From Stereum hirsutum FP-91666 SS1 (taxonomy: Eukaryota > Basidiomycota > Agaricomycetes > Russulales > Stereaceae): a stretch of DNA of 64,000 nucleotides. The position numbers and the translations under genes are program-made. The stretch spans positions 554,093 to 618,092 of the forward strand of contig NW_006763150.1 in the NCBI RefSeq assembly GCF_000264905.1, written 5' to 3'. Positions 38,619 through 52,367 of this stretch are shown in pieces. The notes under the pieces are model-generated. The model was given only the letters and a program-made list of their open reading frames with translations, did not search any database and was not told the origin of the DNA. Positions within the stretch are counted from its first letter, which is position 1. Every line of letters starts with the position of its first letter.

Positions 38619-39543
38619 ATCGTGACTTTCGAGATCTCTTGGACCGGACTTTCTTGCTGCTATGTCTCGGTGTTCCCTTGATACCGTTCTGCTGTCTACG
38701 CTTTAGCTTCACTGTGATATCCTTGTTATTGTCTTCTTGTCGGTAGCTCTCCATTTGTGCTGCATCTGTCACTTTCTCTGTCTGTGACTTTCTGTAGGTA
38801 TCCAGTACTCATGAGGTACCCAGTCATGCACCGTATTTATTGTCTCTGTTCTCCTTCGATCGTGTTTGCTGTATTTGTCCATGAACTTCCGCCGAGGAGA
38901 TGTTGCTGCTTCTCACTTCGCCGCCGTTTGAACGCTGGCCACTCGCCTCCTTGAACACGCTAACAAGCAATCAGCGGGAGTGGATTGAACTGAAGTCTCT
39001 GCCAGTACCAAGGGAGATAACCCGAGTCCCGCCTCATACCTTCTTCCTGCTTTCCTTCTCAATTTACGCTACCCTGCTAGTGGCACGATCGTAGAACTTC
39101 TCAACCAATCAAGACAAGAACGAAAGCGAGCAAACACAATTGGATTCAAAATGCACCATCGACTCGCAATGGTCGAGGCAGCTAGGCCTCTACGAACGCA
39201 GAAGTACTACCTACAAGTACTACTCAGAACAGGGAGGGTATTGGAAAGCAGGAGTAAAAGTAAAAACACGGCCAGAGAACAAAGGAAAAAAAAGAGAGTA
39301 GCGCACGGCGTGTCGTGCACGGAATTCACTTCGACGTCCTTTGAAAAGGTTGGGAGACCTTATATCACCTCATCCCATCTAAAGTAAGGAGTGTCCGATT
39401 ATGAGGTATCATACCGTTCTCTGTAGAATGTCCAATCTCGATGCGGTATGAAGATATTCTACAGATGGAGGGGCGAGTTCGAGTTGATGATGATGATGAG
39501 GAGGAGGAGGGGGGGGGGAGGGGAGGGGAGGGGAGGGCGAAAT
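38619..39543. other. Convergent intergenic region
   Basis: No gene was recognised between the ends of the cyclin-like gene (+) and the thaumatin-like gene (-). A (gat)n/(gag)n run and a G-rich tract lie at about 39487-39537. Confidence 0.4.
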
Positions 39544-40390
39544 CTAAGCACAGAACGTATGCGTGTACGTCAATCCCAAATCCGAATTCCGATCCGCCGA
39601 ATAATCCGTGGAACTCGTGTACGCATCATCGGACGAACAGTCGCAGCTGGTGCAGCTGACGGATTGACCGTCCGACACGGTGAGCGAGGTGTCGATGTTG
39701 AGGTCAGAGTCGACCATGGAGAGATCCCAGGAGGTGCGTTCGCCGCCCCATTCGGTGCCGAAGTCGGCGTAGCCGAATTCGCTGAGGATGACGCCGGCGG
39801 TGATTCCGGCGTCGGTGCAGACGAGACCTGTTGGATTGAACAAATATAAACACAAGGAGATGAGAGGTGAAACGAGGATTTGACAGTCGTTGTGATGCGG
39901 GCAAAGAGGGATGTGATCGGTGGGAATGGGTATATTTGTGGAGTTGATGAGGTATTGTGGTGGTGTTTGAGAGGAGGACGGGGATGTAGTACGTACCGCC
40001 GACACAAGCACCGGTTTGGCAGTTATCACCGTTAGAATCGCACCCGGTACGGCCCCAAGCGCGAATACCCTTTGAACGCGAAAAGACGCGTCAACCGAAG
40101 CTTCAGGAATAGAAGTGAATATCACGTACGGTCTCAGTATCGTCGACGCTGAAGCTCTGGGAGTCTCCGGCTTCGAGCTCGACGCCGTAAGCAACCGAGG
40201 TATCGGGAACACCGTTTGGCGCCTTTCCGACGGCGGGCCACACAGCTATCAAGCATAGGTCGAACCAAGAACCATTTCACACTGAGAAAGTCGAGAACTT
40301 ACTGTAATCACAGTTGTTTACGAACTCAATTGTGAAAGCGGAGACCGACGCGGCGGCGGCGAGCAGGGTAAGGGAAATGACGGCCTTCAT
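39544..40390 (-). CDS. Secreted thaumatin-like protein
   Basis: Extracellular small protein of the thaumatin/osmotin-like group, some of whose fungal members act on beta-1,3-glucan. Four exons (40390-40303, 40245-40130, 40069-39997, 39827-39544) join in phase to 186 aa. The signal peptide is MKAVISLTLLAAAASVSA. The mature part starts FTIEFVNNCDYTVWPAVGKA, the usual thaumatin-like opening. It contains GIRAWGRTGCDS, NCQTGACVGG, DFGTEWGGERTSWDLSMVD and a cysteine-rich C-terminal segment ending YTHTFCA. It is shorter than plant thaumatins but fits small basidiomycete members. Enzyme activity versus a wall-binding or antifungal role cannot be decided here. Confidence 0.85.
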
Positions 40391-40540
40391 GGTTGGAGAT
40401 GGATGATACGGAGGGACGGTGGTAATGAGTGTCTGGGAGAGCTGATTTGCTCGAAAGAGTGACTGGGAAGGGCTGGCGGACGGGAGGGGGATTCTGGAGG
40501 AGAGAGGGGCGGAAAGTTGGAAGGGCGTGAGCGCGTACGG

Positions 40541-40550
40541 ATATTTATAC
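40541..40550 (-). promoter_or_regulatory. TATA box of the thaumatin-like gene
   Basis: The minus strand reads cgtataaatatccg, about 150 bp upstream of the ATG at 40390. This is consistent with a strongly expressed secreted-protein gene. Confidence 0.5.
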
Positions 40551-41249
40551 GCAGCGCTTGCAGCTGCGTAAAATGAGATATATGTGACCGGGCCCGGGCC
40601 CCCACGCTGATCTGACAGTGGTCAATTCGATCTTCCGTGTAAACGAGGGCGCACAATTCGTCATATTTTGGCCCATAAAGTAACTGTGGAGATCACCCTG
40701 TTCCTGGCCGACAGGACCAGGCGAATTCCTATAAATAGCATTCTCCTCCGAGCACTGCTTGTTCGGGGAGTGTCAAGGACCAAACCACAGTATTTATTGG
40801 GAGGCCGATTGTTTCAGAGAACAGTCCAAGTGCAAATAGCAGAAGAAACAAGAGTGTTTGGAGGCGTTAGAGCGATGCGCAGCGTCATCTCGAATCAAAA
40901 GGGGTTCCATTCACGAATGGCCACGCTCGGTTCCCAGGGCATCCCACCCCGCAGCTCCCGAGAAAGGGACAGGGCAAAGCTGAGTTTATTTATACGAGGA
41001 GGCGACAAATCTTCCAAGCAACTTGTCGGTACGTGCTCAAAGCAAGATACGTAGTACTTCGCTCAGGAGGTTCCTATGGAATAGTGAAGACGCGTAGTGA
41101 TATCGACAGACTTGGAAACGCCTTGGAGTGAACATTGAGGATGTTGAACAGAACGAATTTCGAGCTTGTAGATACGTCACCTGGACCAGCATAGTATTGT
41201 GTACCTTAGCATACGCATCGTGGAAGAAAGACGAGAGATATTGTGAGGA
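40551..41249. other. Gene-free interval between thaumatin-like gene and MITE
   Basis: No gene was recognised. It presumably includes the upstream part of the thaumatin-like promoter. Confidence 0.35.
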
Positions 41250-41251
41250 TA

Positions 41252-41937
41252 CAGCCATCTATGGCGAAATGGGCTAGCATGCCGAAATGGGCTAAACGTC
41301 CACAGCTCTTCACTCCCCGCATGGAACCTCTCGGTGTTTTTTGGTACTTTTAGCTGTACATCTCATTCATGCTTCAGAATATTTTCAATCTCTACATCAT
41401 CATAGTGCTCCTACAAGACATGGATCTGCAAGGACAACTGGTAAATGTCAAAACTTACAGTCTCGCTAACATTGCCAAAACTCTCTCATAAATCGTGAAA
41501 TTAATCTGGAGGGATATGTATCCATACAAAATGAGATCTGGGTCTTTTCTTCGTGCAAGTTCGACCTGTGTGGTATGTTCTCACTACTTCTGGGTTAGGG
41601 AGCAATTTGCGAGGATTTTCAATGCGGCCACATATGGTAATCACACGTCACACCAGGAGATCTCCGAGAGCCTTTCGCGCTGTCGGTTTACCGGACCGCT
41701 GATAACCGACGTGACTTCGTCACAGCCCAAACCGTCATAAAACGGATGATAACAGAAATCTCAGCTGATCTCGCATTTCCTGCACCTCACCATGCCCGAT
41801 AGCTCAGAAAACCATACAGAGTCAATCTATCAAATGGTAACTTCAAATCGTATGCACCAGAATGGGCTCCGAGGAAGGGAGAGGTACTTTCCGAGGTGGA
41901 TCTTTATTTTGTTAGCCCATTTCGCCATAGATGGCTG
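41252..41937. mobile_element. MITE-like element with 25-bp terminal inverted repeats and TA duplication
   Basis: The left terminus is 41252-41276, beginning cagccatctatggcgaaatg. The right terminus is 41913-41937 and is its exact reverse complement. Both ends are flanked by TA (41250-41251 and 41938-41939), as expected for target duplication by a Tc1/mariner-type transposase. Just inside the left end a second, near-identical gaaatgggcta motif occurs. The 686-bp interior has no recognisable transposase, so it would be non-autonomous. It ends 175 bp upstream of the TEL1-like start codon. Confidence 0.8.
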
Positions 41938-42111
41938 TAATTGTCGTGCTTGTTTTTGAACCATCTACCCGGCCCCGGCCGGCATTGACGCCACAGTAAA
42001 TGTGGCGTCGTCGAGAACGCGTCGCGAACAAAATATCGACTTGACCTTGACCAACGCGTCTGGGCGGGCGCATTCCCCTGTTCTTACCTCTACGACCGAC
42101 ACATCTATCTC

Positions 42112-45100
42112 ATGAATACAACCGACCACAGAAATCTCACCAGCGCCTTCAGCCAGCTCAAAGGCGACAAGATCAAGGAACGGCAGGAGGGCCTCCAAGC
42201 ATTAAAGACTATCTTCCAACGCTCTCGCGCTGTCGAGAAATACGACAAAGGTGATGGCAAAGCATGGCTCATCACCTTCCAGGCCCTCTTCGAGGCTATC
42301 GCGGCCGAGAAGTCTACCTTCTTGAAGACAACCACGAAGGGTGGTTCCACTGCTGCCGCGGAGCGACGACTTGGAGAGGTGGCGGCCACCGTCCGATGGC
42401 TGACGGAGAAGAGCTCACCATATCTGAACAGGAAAGTGACCAAGTCACTTATCTCTCATCTTGCAGGGCTCTCCATCAACAACAATACGCTCTTCACCCC
42501 GGTCTCTGTCGACTATGTCAAGGCTATTCGAGCAATAGTCAACTATACGCCACATTTGGAACACCTAGATTCCGACTTGTGGGTCAAGCTCGTGCAGCTA
42601 GGATTCAACGTCGTTTTGGGCCTTCCCTTGCGCAAGGAGATCTATTATACGGAGGATGACGCAGCTATCGCTGTTGATGAGGCGCAGGAGGAGGATTATG
42701 AAGAGGAACAAGGTACGAGGAAGCGGGGCAGACGAGAATTGAGTGCCACACCAGGTCCATCGCGTGTAACATCCAAACTGTCGCATGCCTCCATCTCTCG
42801 CGAGCAAATCGAATATATCGGTCTTCTCTCCGATTTACTTCGCTCTCCTTCGTCGCCCCTCTTAACCTCGGATCCAACGCACGAAGGTTTGGCTGAAGGC
42901 ATCCTCAACCGACTGCTTTCCTTCATCAAACTTTATCCCTTCGATACTTCTCTTCACAGGGGTTATCTTGTGGCCCTATCCGCTACCCTTTCGCACGTCG
43001 CACTCAATAGACGCGATGCTGTTACCCACTTTGCGCGTAACTCCTGGAACGGTCTTTTGGACATGTGGGGCATGAAGGACAAGAGCATGAAAGAGGGCAT
43101 CATTGTCGTCTTGAGAGTCCTCTTCCCATTTTACACCGCTAGCGACCCACGTTACGACAGTTCGGCCCCGAACTTCAGCTACCTCGACGGTGTGGCACGA
43201 CTGTGGCAGATATTGGACAGAGAGGCAGATAGTCGTTGGGGAGTCGAAGGACTTTCGTTGGACTGCCTGCGGTTGCAGCTTACCTCCCCAGATGCAATAG
43301 GCTCATCTGCTTTCGTCGCACGGACATTTCGGTACGGGTGGCAGTTTGATTCGTCGCAGGCTCTTGCTTGGTCTATCCTTGAACTACAAGCGGATTGCGC
43401 TCAAAAGGTTGGTTCAGTTGTATTATCCTTCAGTAAACGCATGAGTTGACCGCACTTTCAGCTTTTCATCCAGTCCGAGTCCGTGCTTTCTCCACCTCGA
43501 AATTACACGCCGGTCGCACATCGAGGAAAGAAGCTCAGGCTAGATAATCCCATCGCCTCCCTCCTTGACACCATTCAATCGTCGACGTCGACAGTTTCAG
43601 CCGCATATCACCTCCAGATCCTCCTCTTCTGCGTTGACCGCCACTGGACCATCATGCACGACAAACCGCAGAAAGAGATCCTTTCCGCCTTGCTCCAGCT
43701 CCTGACAAACGACGATGTCGTCATACAGTCTTGGACATTTCTCTGCCTAGGTGCCATTGCAGACCAGGTAGTTTCTCGGCCAAGTCACGGTTCAGCAGCT
43801 GATGGAGGGCTATCGGACTTCTGGGATCCAGTATGGACGCATGCGATGCGACGGGCGTCCGTCCCCATTGTCTGCAGATCAGCATGCCACATAGCCCACA
43901 TCTTCCTTCTCCACTCAAAAACCCTTCTGTCCACCCAACGTGCCCTCATCGAGGTCGAATCTTTCGCAAAGGACTTAGACGTCCAAGGCCCTCCCTTCCC
44001 ATACGACTCCGTCTGCAGTTTCCTCGTGCTTTGTCTACAAGTCGCGAGTCAAGATATGCGTCTCTACAGGATGCAAATCGAGGACAAGGCCCTCGCGTGG
44101 CTCACCGATAGCTGGAGGCTTGCCGTGACGAGGACGACGGGCGGACATTCATTGGACGGTTCGAGGGTGAAGGTGCCACATCCGGTCGTGGCAGATCTTA
44201 TGCTGCTGTTGGAGAACATTTGTGGATTGTCGAGGAGGAGCAGTCTCGTGTGTAGGACGATTTTGCCGGATTGTGCGATTGTGGAACAGATGGTCGAGGA
44301 GCGGAGGACGACCGTTATTCGCGAGTTTTTGCTCGATGCACGATTACCACCTTTTCAAAAATCCACCGACGCCGCCACAGTTTCGACGTCCTCCCAGACA
44401 TCTTCGACCACTGCGACAGCTTCAGGGTCGCAATACGAGAGTATCGAAGCACAGGAACTCGCAAATCCAGGGCAGAGGGAACGCAAGGTCTCTTCCATGA
44501 TGCACAAATTCCTCTCATCTCTTCTCCCTGATTGGGAACGCAACGACTCCACCACCGCCCACATGTCCGCCGAACGAGCCCGTCAACTCCTCGACGTCGC
44601 CATCACCTGCCTCACCTTCCAATCTCTCCTCGTCTACAACGGGACCAGATCGGACAGGAAGGTCCTGCAGGACGCGTGCAAACTTATCACGCATGTGACG
44701 CCGCTGTTGATGACGAGGAAGTGGAGTGCTGAGGAACAGGCGGTGGTGTTGTTGGGGTTTGAACCGTTGGTGAGTGCGGGCGAGCAGGAGGAGGAGGAGC
44801 CGGCGTGGGAGGGGATGTTGAGTCCGAATGAGGGGACGGGGATTAGGAGGGAGGTGTTAAAGGGGATGACATCGAGTATGGGGCGGGAGAGGACACAGAC
44901 GGTGGCTGCTCGGAGGGAATTGCAGCGTATTATATGGCAGACTGCAGAGGTACGTTATTTCGGTCCCCACTCGACAGTTGTATAGAAGCTTATCATAAAA
45001 CAGATTCAAGACGACTTCGCGAAAGTCATGGTCACGATGAAGGACGTTTTGCGTGCGATCTTGAAGAGTATGGTTGCCGGTCCGCAAACAACCAACATGG

Positions 45101-48100
45101 TTACGGATGAGGACAACGATGGGTTCGGCGCTATTCGCACCGTAACGGACAATACACCCCCTCAGTCCAAACAACGACAGGCAACCGGACCCGGGACGAC
45201 ATTTTCACGGTGCATCATGTCGGTCTGCACGTCCTTCCTTGCGGTTTGCCCTATCCTACAATCCTCGTCAGGGGAGCCCACGCGTGACCGCGAGCTGACG
45301 GAGATGCTCCTGAACGCGGATGGAGACGATTTCATCCTCGCAGCACCCGCTTATTTCCGTAATGTCGAGCATAGGACGCTGAACATCAATGCCACTGTCC
45401 TGGACAATTTCCTAGTGAAAATCGGTTCACTTCTCCAACAGTTCATGTACAGCAGAAACGAAGCGTTACACGCTCTGGTAGTCCAATTCCTCCAGGCCAC
45501 CAGCTTTCTCTGGGTACAAGGCTCCATCGCCGATACCGATGTCGGCGGTGCTACACGCGAGCTGTGTCAGTGGCTTGTGGGAATGTATGAATCCGGAAAG
45601 ATGTCGTCTTGGAAGATACGAGACGCCTTTGCTATCTTCATGGAGAAATACCTCGTGCTGGATCCTTTCGAGCGAGTGTGGACCACACCGGACGAGAAGG
45701 AGGATGGAACGATAGAGGTGTCGACTGCCCCTTCGGCGCTTCTACCGGACATGAGCACCGACGAGGATATTCGAGTTCGTTTCCGGGTCGCAAGTGCGAA
45801 CGCACGATTGTTTGGCCTTCCGAGGTTGGGAAAGGACAAGACGGCCATGGAGATTTATATAGATCTTCAAAGTCGACTTGGCACGGAATTGGAGAAGTGC
45901 GTATACTCCCTCGATATTCTGTATGGCACGTCTAATCATTCCCATTCCTTTCTTTATGTAGATACGAGGAGATGCTCACTCGGTTCCTCACGCTGGGAAA
46001 CGTCATGGTCGTGTGCTCGGCCGTCCGGCGGGGTTCGTACTGGCATCTTCTCGAGACACTGTGCCATAGCGAATGGTATCCTCGGAACGTGGAGGTCATC
46101 TTGCGGGCCGTCGCCGAACGTCTGGGCATGCGAAACCTGAGGGAACTCTACGACACCTACGCGTACTCGATCGCCCAGACCGTCCATGAGAACGAATTGG
46201 ATTACCACAAGCTGCCGCCCTCCGTCCTTGGCTGTCGTGACATGAAGGAGTACGCCCGAGCATCTTTCAGGCCCTTTGCTGTCTTCAGACTTAGCATGGT
46301 GGGCAAGAACGCCGAGGTCCTTACTCGGGATGCACAGAGCTTCAAGAGGCACTGCAAGACGATCGACATATCCGTCGAGCAGGGATTCTTGGAGTGTTTT
46401 CCGGAAGTCGTAGCTGTGTGGCTATTGGCGACGGTGGCGGAATGCCCAAACGTTACCGGAGACGTAGAAAAGGCAGCCATCGCAGATGAACTGCAGGCAT
46501 TGACAGACAAATGGGTCGCGGGCCGCGACATCAAGACTCTTCTTCGCGACAACATCGACAGCGTTGTCTTCGCACTTCTGAAGAATCTCAATGATCAAGA
46601 CTGCTCTCCGGAAGGTTCAATCGCTCAATCGCTCTCCAATGGCCGGATCAGAAAGCATTTCATAGCGCTCACTATCTATCGCGCTCTTGACGTTGTAGTT
46701 CCCCACGAGCCTAATAAGCCAGAGAGTCCGATTGGTATAATTCTGCGCGGTCTCAAGTGGCTGGGTAGCATCGTCACGGAGACCGCTAAGCCTGCGACGA
46801 CATACCACGTTTTGCACCAAACGCTCGCCGCGGTTCAGCAGTCTCCTCTCGTACACGAGCAATTGCGCCTGCTTACTGGTCTATGCATCTGGATTGCATA
46901 TCAAACGCAGCATCACTTTGAGCCCGTCCTACTTCATACCGTCATCCACGGTGCTTCCTCGCTTTTGACCCAATTCAATCTCGCACATTCTGCCCAGTCG
47001 ATCCTTGAATGGGCGTTCGAACAGTACACCAAATTGGACGATGATGCGACCGACCTGCGTCTTCCGGACGTTCTCATTCGCATATCCGTCACTGCTCACA
47101 ATTACACGAAGGACGCCGACGGAACCGTCGCGACACTAGGTGCTCAGCTTCTCACTTGGCTGGATGGCCAGGTTGTCAAACTAGCGCGGGTGCCACACCT
47201 CCTTCCTCTCGTCGCAAAGGCTCTCCCAGCGTGGCCACAAGAACCGTGCGACGAACTGTCCGTTCTGTACCAGAAGCTTTCGGCACAAGACCTATCCGAG
47301 ATCCTCCAAGGAACCAATGTCACATCTAACAAGTTCCGGGTCGTGCGAAGACTCCGTGATCTATCCTGCGCTGGTCGCTATACAGGCCCTCAGTTTTCAC
47401 ACTTGGACTTTTGGCGTTTAAAGGACTGTATACCGCCATCACATCACCTCCAGGATGTCGACGTGGACGCTTTCACAGCGCTGCTACTCGAACATAAGGG
47501 TCAGATTCACAGTTTTGGCACGAATCCCCTGAGCGCACAAGTACAAGACGCCCGTCTTATTCCGCAAGAGGGCTCGCCAGACGGAACAGCTGAAGATGGG
47601 CCTTTGGTCTCTGAGCTTTGGATCCTTGAACACCTCCTGACGGCGTTGGACTCGGATTCCTCTTCACGCATTCATGTAGCTTACTCGGTTCTTCGAACGC
47701 TCGCCTCCACCGAGTTGCCGAAGATATTGTCATGGTCAACGGCGCATGTCACAGAGGTGCAATACTTCCGCGACTGCCCGAGGCCTGCACTCTCGAGGCC
47801 AGCCATCGACGTCGCCATTCTTTTGCGGTCTGAGGATTACAGAACGGCGACCAAAGACTTCACTACATGGATCTCCTCTGTGGCCGCTGTCTTGAGTGAC
47901 GCATTGTCGGTCACCAATGCCTTCTACGCACAACTAGCCCCCATCCTCCAATCAGACGCCACATTTGCGGAAACCATCCTCCCGATTCTCGTTCACACTC
48001 TACTACGGAACGAGCTCGCCTCGCGGAGCACGCATACACCTTCACTACGAGATGTCATCTCGCAATACTTTACTTCTGTTATCTGTGGCCCTTCTTCAGA

Positions 48101-51100
48101 TGTCAAATGCCTTCGTGCCGTAGTCAACACTGTTCTTCACCTCCGTCATTTCAAGCCTCCCCGTAGCCACGATCCCTTGGGATACGACAAATGGCTCGGC
48201 ATCGACTACCTTCTCCTCGGCCGAAGTGCAATCGCCTGTGGTGCCTATACCACTGCTCTCCTTTTCCACGAACTGGCCGCAGAATACGATCCGGGAAAAG
48301 TATCCGACGATGACGGCTCAGAGAATATCTTATTCGATATTTATAGTCACATCGAAGAACCGGACAGTTTCTACGGCATCAAGGCTCAGGACTTTGGACA
48401 GTTCTTGATGAAACGACTTCACCACGAACAGCAATGGGAAAAAGCGTTTCGTTTCCATGGCGCTGCTTGGGAAGCCAGCGGGCGGGGTGCGGCCGATGCA
48501 GAGGGTGTCCTTCATTCGCTCCATTCGTTAGGATTCGACCATCTCGCATTCGGTGTCCAGCAGGATATTGCGAGCGAAGGGACGATCTCGTCTTCCAGTG
48601 TGAGCTATCAGCTCGGGTGGCGAACGGACAAATGGGATCTGCCGGAGCAGAGTACCGCGGAGAACTCGGGAGCGAACCTCTACCAAGCGTTGCGGGCTGT
48701 TCACCGTGAACGTGAGCCAAAGGCAGTCGAGAATACCGTCCGGACGGCGTTGTTGCACGAGATGGACCGACTGCGTTCTCTTGGAGACGAAGACCTGGTG
48801 GGCATCCGCGAGGTCACCCAAAACCTGGCGTGTCTCAGCCAAGTCAAATTCTGGGTCAGCAACGAAGTCGACGCCAGCCTCCAAGCGAAGCGCTTGGATG
48901 CCAAATGGACCAGTTTCAGCGAGATTGACGGTGAATTCGAGTGAGTCCGTCTTTCTTACGCATCGAATATTCCAGACTGATGATACCTCAAAGGTTTCCA
49001 TCATTGGAGGGCGTCATGGCGACAAGGATCTCGCTCTTACGAGCAGTGCGTCAGAGAGAGCAACGCCGTCAGGTTGGTCAGATCACAACACCTTTTCTGA
49101 CACGGTTGGTCGATACCGAGAAGGAATGCTTCCTCCGCATCTCCGAGGCCGCTCGCAGTTCTCAGCATCTACAAATCGCGCTGAACTCAGTCATTCGAGC
49201 GAAGCAATTAGACCGAAAATCTGATACGAAGGTCTCACTCGAATACGCCAACGTCCTTTGGCTTCAACGAGAACATAAGCTCGCCGTTCAGTATCTGAAG
49301 GATCTCAACAACCAAAGCTTCAATAACGTGGACGCTGCCGATGTTGACGGTCGGGTCCAGAAGGCTTTACTACTAGCTCGTCTTGTATGTTCATTCGTCC
49401 AGACACATCATTTCATAAGCTCATCGCTCTGATAGGGGTCTTGGACAGCCGAGGCTTGGTTGGAAAGTCCTTTGGAGATATGGAAAAAATACTTCAATCC
49501 AGCCGCCACTATATTTGATGAACTGCTCTCTGACGCGTCGAACGCCGACGTCCGCCAGCACGCTGCGATTTACCACGAGTGCGCCGTTTTCGCAGAGAGG
49601 CAATATCAGGCCGTCATCAAGAACCCGGAGGCTATTCGATGGAAAGTATACTTCGACCGCAAGAAGAAAGAGGTCGACGATCTTAACGCCCGTTTCAAGA
49701 GTATGACCAAAGACGACCAGGACGTAATGAAGCACGACAAAGCCAAGGCGGAGAAAGTCCTCAAGGAAGACAAAAAAAGATACGATCAGCACACCAAGGC
49801 CCGCAGTGACTTCCTGCAACAAGCCATCGCCATGTATTCGCGATGCCTGACAGTCTCTGACAAATTCGATGACGACGCCCACATCCGGCTTACTTCGCTC
49901 TGGTTTGCCAACTTCGAGGATCCGGCTCTTACGGCCATGATAGGTCCCTCGACCCAACGTATCCCGTCCAGAAAATTCGTCTTTCTATGCCATCAGCTCG
50001 TTGCACGACTATCCAAGCGTTCTGGCGTCGCCAAACAGGTCGACCAACAGACTCTCCAGGCGCTGTTATTGCGGATGTGCAAAGACCACCCCTTCCATAC
50101 CCTCTACCCAGTCTTCTGCGTGCTCCCTTCTGAGACTGTGACTCAAGATCAGCTATCCGGCCAATTTGCACCACTTCACACGCTCTCTCAAGTTGATCGC
50201 GGGGAAGCTGCTACCAGCATTTTTAGCCGTCTCCGTGGCAATGATTTATTCGCAGAGCGTGTAAAAAACATCGAAAAAGTATGTCATGCGTACTTGTCTT
50301 GGGCAAATTATCCTATCAAGCATATTTCCGACATAAACAAGCGCGGGAAGATGACACTGCCGAGAAACAGCGCTCTCAGGATGTTGGTAAACGTGCCAGT
50401 ACCGGTTGTGACTGTCCACACGCCTCTAGACATAACGGCGCAGTACAAGAATATTATCTCCATTGCCAAGTATGATGCACACTACACGACAGCTGGCGGG
50501 ATGAACGTACCCAAGATCAACGATTGCTACGGGAGCGATGGTCGGGAATACAAGCAATTGGTATGCAGTGCGTCTCGCTCGAAATTATTGATGTTTTCTG
50601 ATTCTTGATCCGCTTAGTTCAAGGGAGAAGGTGGAGATGACTTGAGACAGGATGCGGTCATGGAGCAAGTTTTCGAACTCGTAAACACAATTGTTGGCCG
50701 AGATCGTGACACCCGAAGACGCAATCTCAGAATTCGAGACTACAAGGTGATACCTCTCGCCCCTCAAGCCGGTGTTCTCGAGTTCGTAGGCAACACTACT
50801 CCTCTAAGAAAATGGCTCCATCATGCTCACGCGAGGTACGTGATTACCATGATTCATCCATCCCATTGCAAAGGGTCAAACTTTCCAACGCTAGATATCG
50901 ATTTGACAACATTATCGAGAACGACCTCATCAAGATGATGAAAAATTTTCGCGCACGCGGTCTTGGGCCCGAGGCCATAACCACAGAGTTCCTCAAGATG
51001 CGCGAAGGCATAAAACCTGTCATGCGGCACTTCTTCAGGGAGAAACACAAGCTACCGATGTCATGGTTTGCGATGCGTCTCAACTACACCCGTAGTGTCG

Positions 51101-51835
51101 CCGTGACATCGATTGTTGGGCACGTTTTGGGTTTGGGCGACCGTCACACTTCGAATATTCTCCTGGACACCGTAACCGGTGAAGCCGTACACATTGATCT
51201 TGGGATCTCCTTCGAACAGGTAAACTCATGAGAGATATTTTGGGCGGACAGAGCACACACATACTCACGACGTCTGCTTATCTTCACGTAGGGAAAGCTC
51301 CTTCGATATCCTGAACTTGTACCATTCCGAATGACGCCCGACATGGTTGATGGGATGGGAACAGCAGGAACGCAAGGCGTATTTCAACGCTGTGCCGAAG
51401 AGACTCTCCGTGTCCTCCGAGAGGGATCCGACATCATCTTGACGGTACTCGAAGTTTTCAAGCACGATCCTCTTCATTCATGGACCATGAGCGACCAAAA
51501 GATGAAGAAGATTCAAGGCAACGACACCGTCAACCATGCTGAGAACATGAGCGCACCTCAGTCAACCTTCGACCCTAGGCCACTTGGTATCAATATTAGT
51601 ATGAGTAGCGGTTCCGTGGACGAGGCAGCCGACCGAGCCTTGACGAGTGTAGCGCGGAAGCTGGAGAAGACACTCAGTGTGGAGTACACGATCAATGAGC
51701 TGATCGCCGAGGCCACAGATTCTTCAAACCTGGCCAACATGTTCGTCGGTGCGTTTTTCTTAGGATAGTCCTAAAAATATCGGACTGACCATGATTGGAT
51801 GCGTCGGATCAATAGGCTGGGCACCTTACTATTGA
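42112..51835 (+). CDS. TEL1: Tel1/ATM-type PI3K-related protein kinase
   Basis: Large Ser/Thr kinase that senses double-strand breaks with the MRN complex and protects telomeres. Ten exons (42112-43407, 43462-44949, 45004-45896, 45962-48940, 48994-49384, 49436-50560, 50618-50835, 50895-51219, 51292-51748, 51816-51835) join in phase to 3063 aa, within the ATM/Tel1 size range. The N-terminus has a TAN-like block ([19 protein letters not shown]). HEAT/FAT regions fill the middle. The PIKK catalytic part has [20 protein letters not shown], the loop [14 protein letters not shown] and [11 protein letters not shown]. The FATC end is split by an intron and closes FVGWAPYY. All expected kinase residues are present. 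The acceptor at 48993 was preferred because an alternative in-frame one would leave a 35-nt intron. Confidence 0.95.
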
Positions 51836-52367
51836 TCTCTTTTTCCCCTGCATTCGGGTTACTATGACTTGTTTCCCCTTTCTCTCAAATTCTGTGCTTT
51901 TATTATTTTTGACTGTTACCACGTACTCAACCATTCACTATCTCTCCCTCCACGATCAACTGTAGCATATACCCGCACTTGCATATATCTATTCAATCGG
52001 TACTCGTTTGCTCTGACATCCCTACGCACTTGTATATCATATCTCATCCCTTACTGCTCTCAAACATTTGGAGGCCGAGGTTATCCTCTGGATGATGAAG
52101 ACTGCTCTTTGATTGCTATCAACCTGTTCAGTGCAGTAGCGTTTGGCACGCACTCCTGGAGCTATGATGCTCGGCAGATTATCTCTACTTTCAAGTTGTC
52201 ATTTGAAGCTTTCCCTCTTCAGCAGTCGGAAATTGGTCGAAAAGCATATGCCCAGTCGGATATTGTTGCTCATTGCGATTCGGAGCCGCTGAGCGATTGA
52301 AGCGAACTTGCTCGTGTGTCCATGCAGGCCAGAAGTATTATACGAGTACATGAGAATGCTATAGTTA
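51836..52367. other. Convergent intergenic region
   Basis: 3' regions of the TEL1-like gene (+) and a small membrane-protein gene (-). No further gene was recognised. Confidence 0.4.

Noticed and set aside
39487..39540. A short acidic frame in the (gat)n/(gag)n and G-rich tract
   Set aside because: Simple-sequence translation; the tract lies just past the thaumatin-like stop codon.
48976..48993. Alternative TEL1 acceptor at ttccag giving six extra residues
   Set aside because: It would leave a 35-nt intron, shorter than the other introns in the window. The acceptor at 48993 gives 53 nt and keeps the frame.
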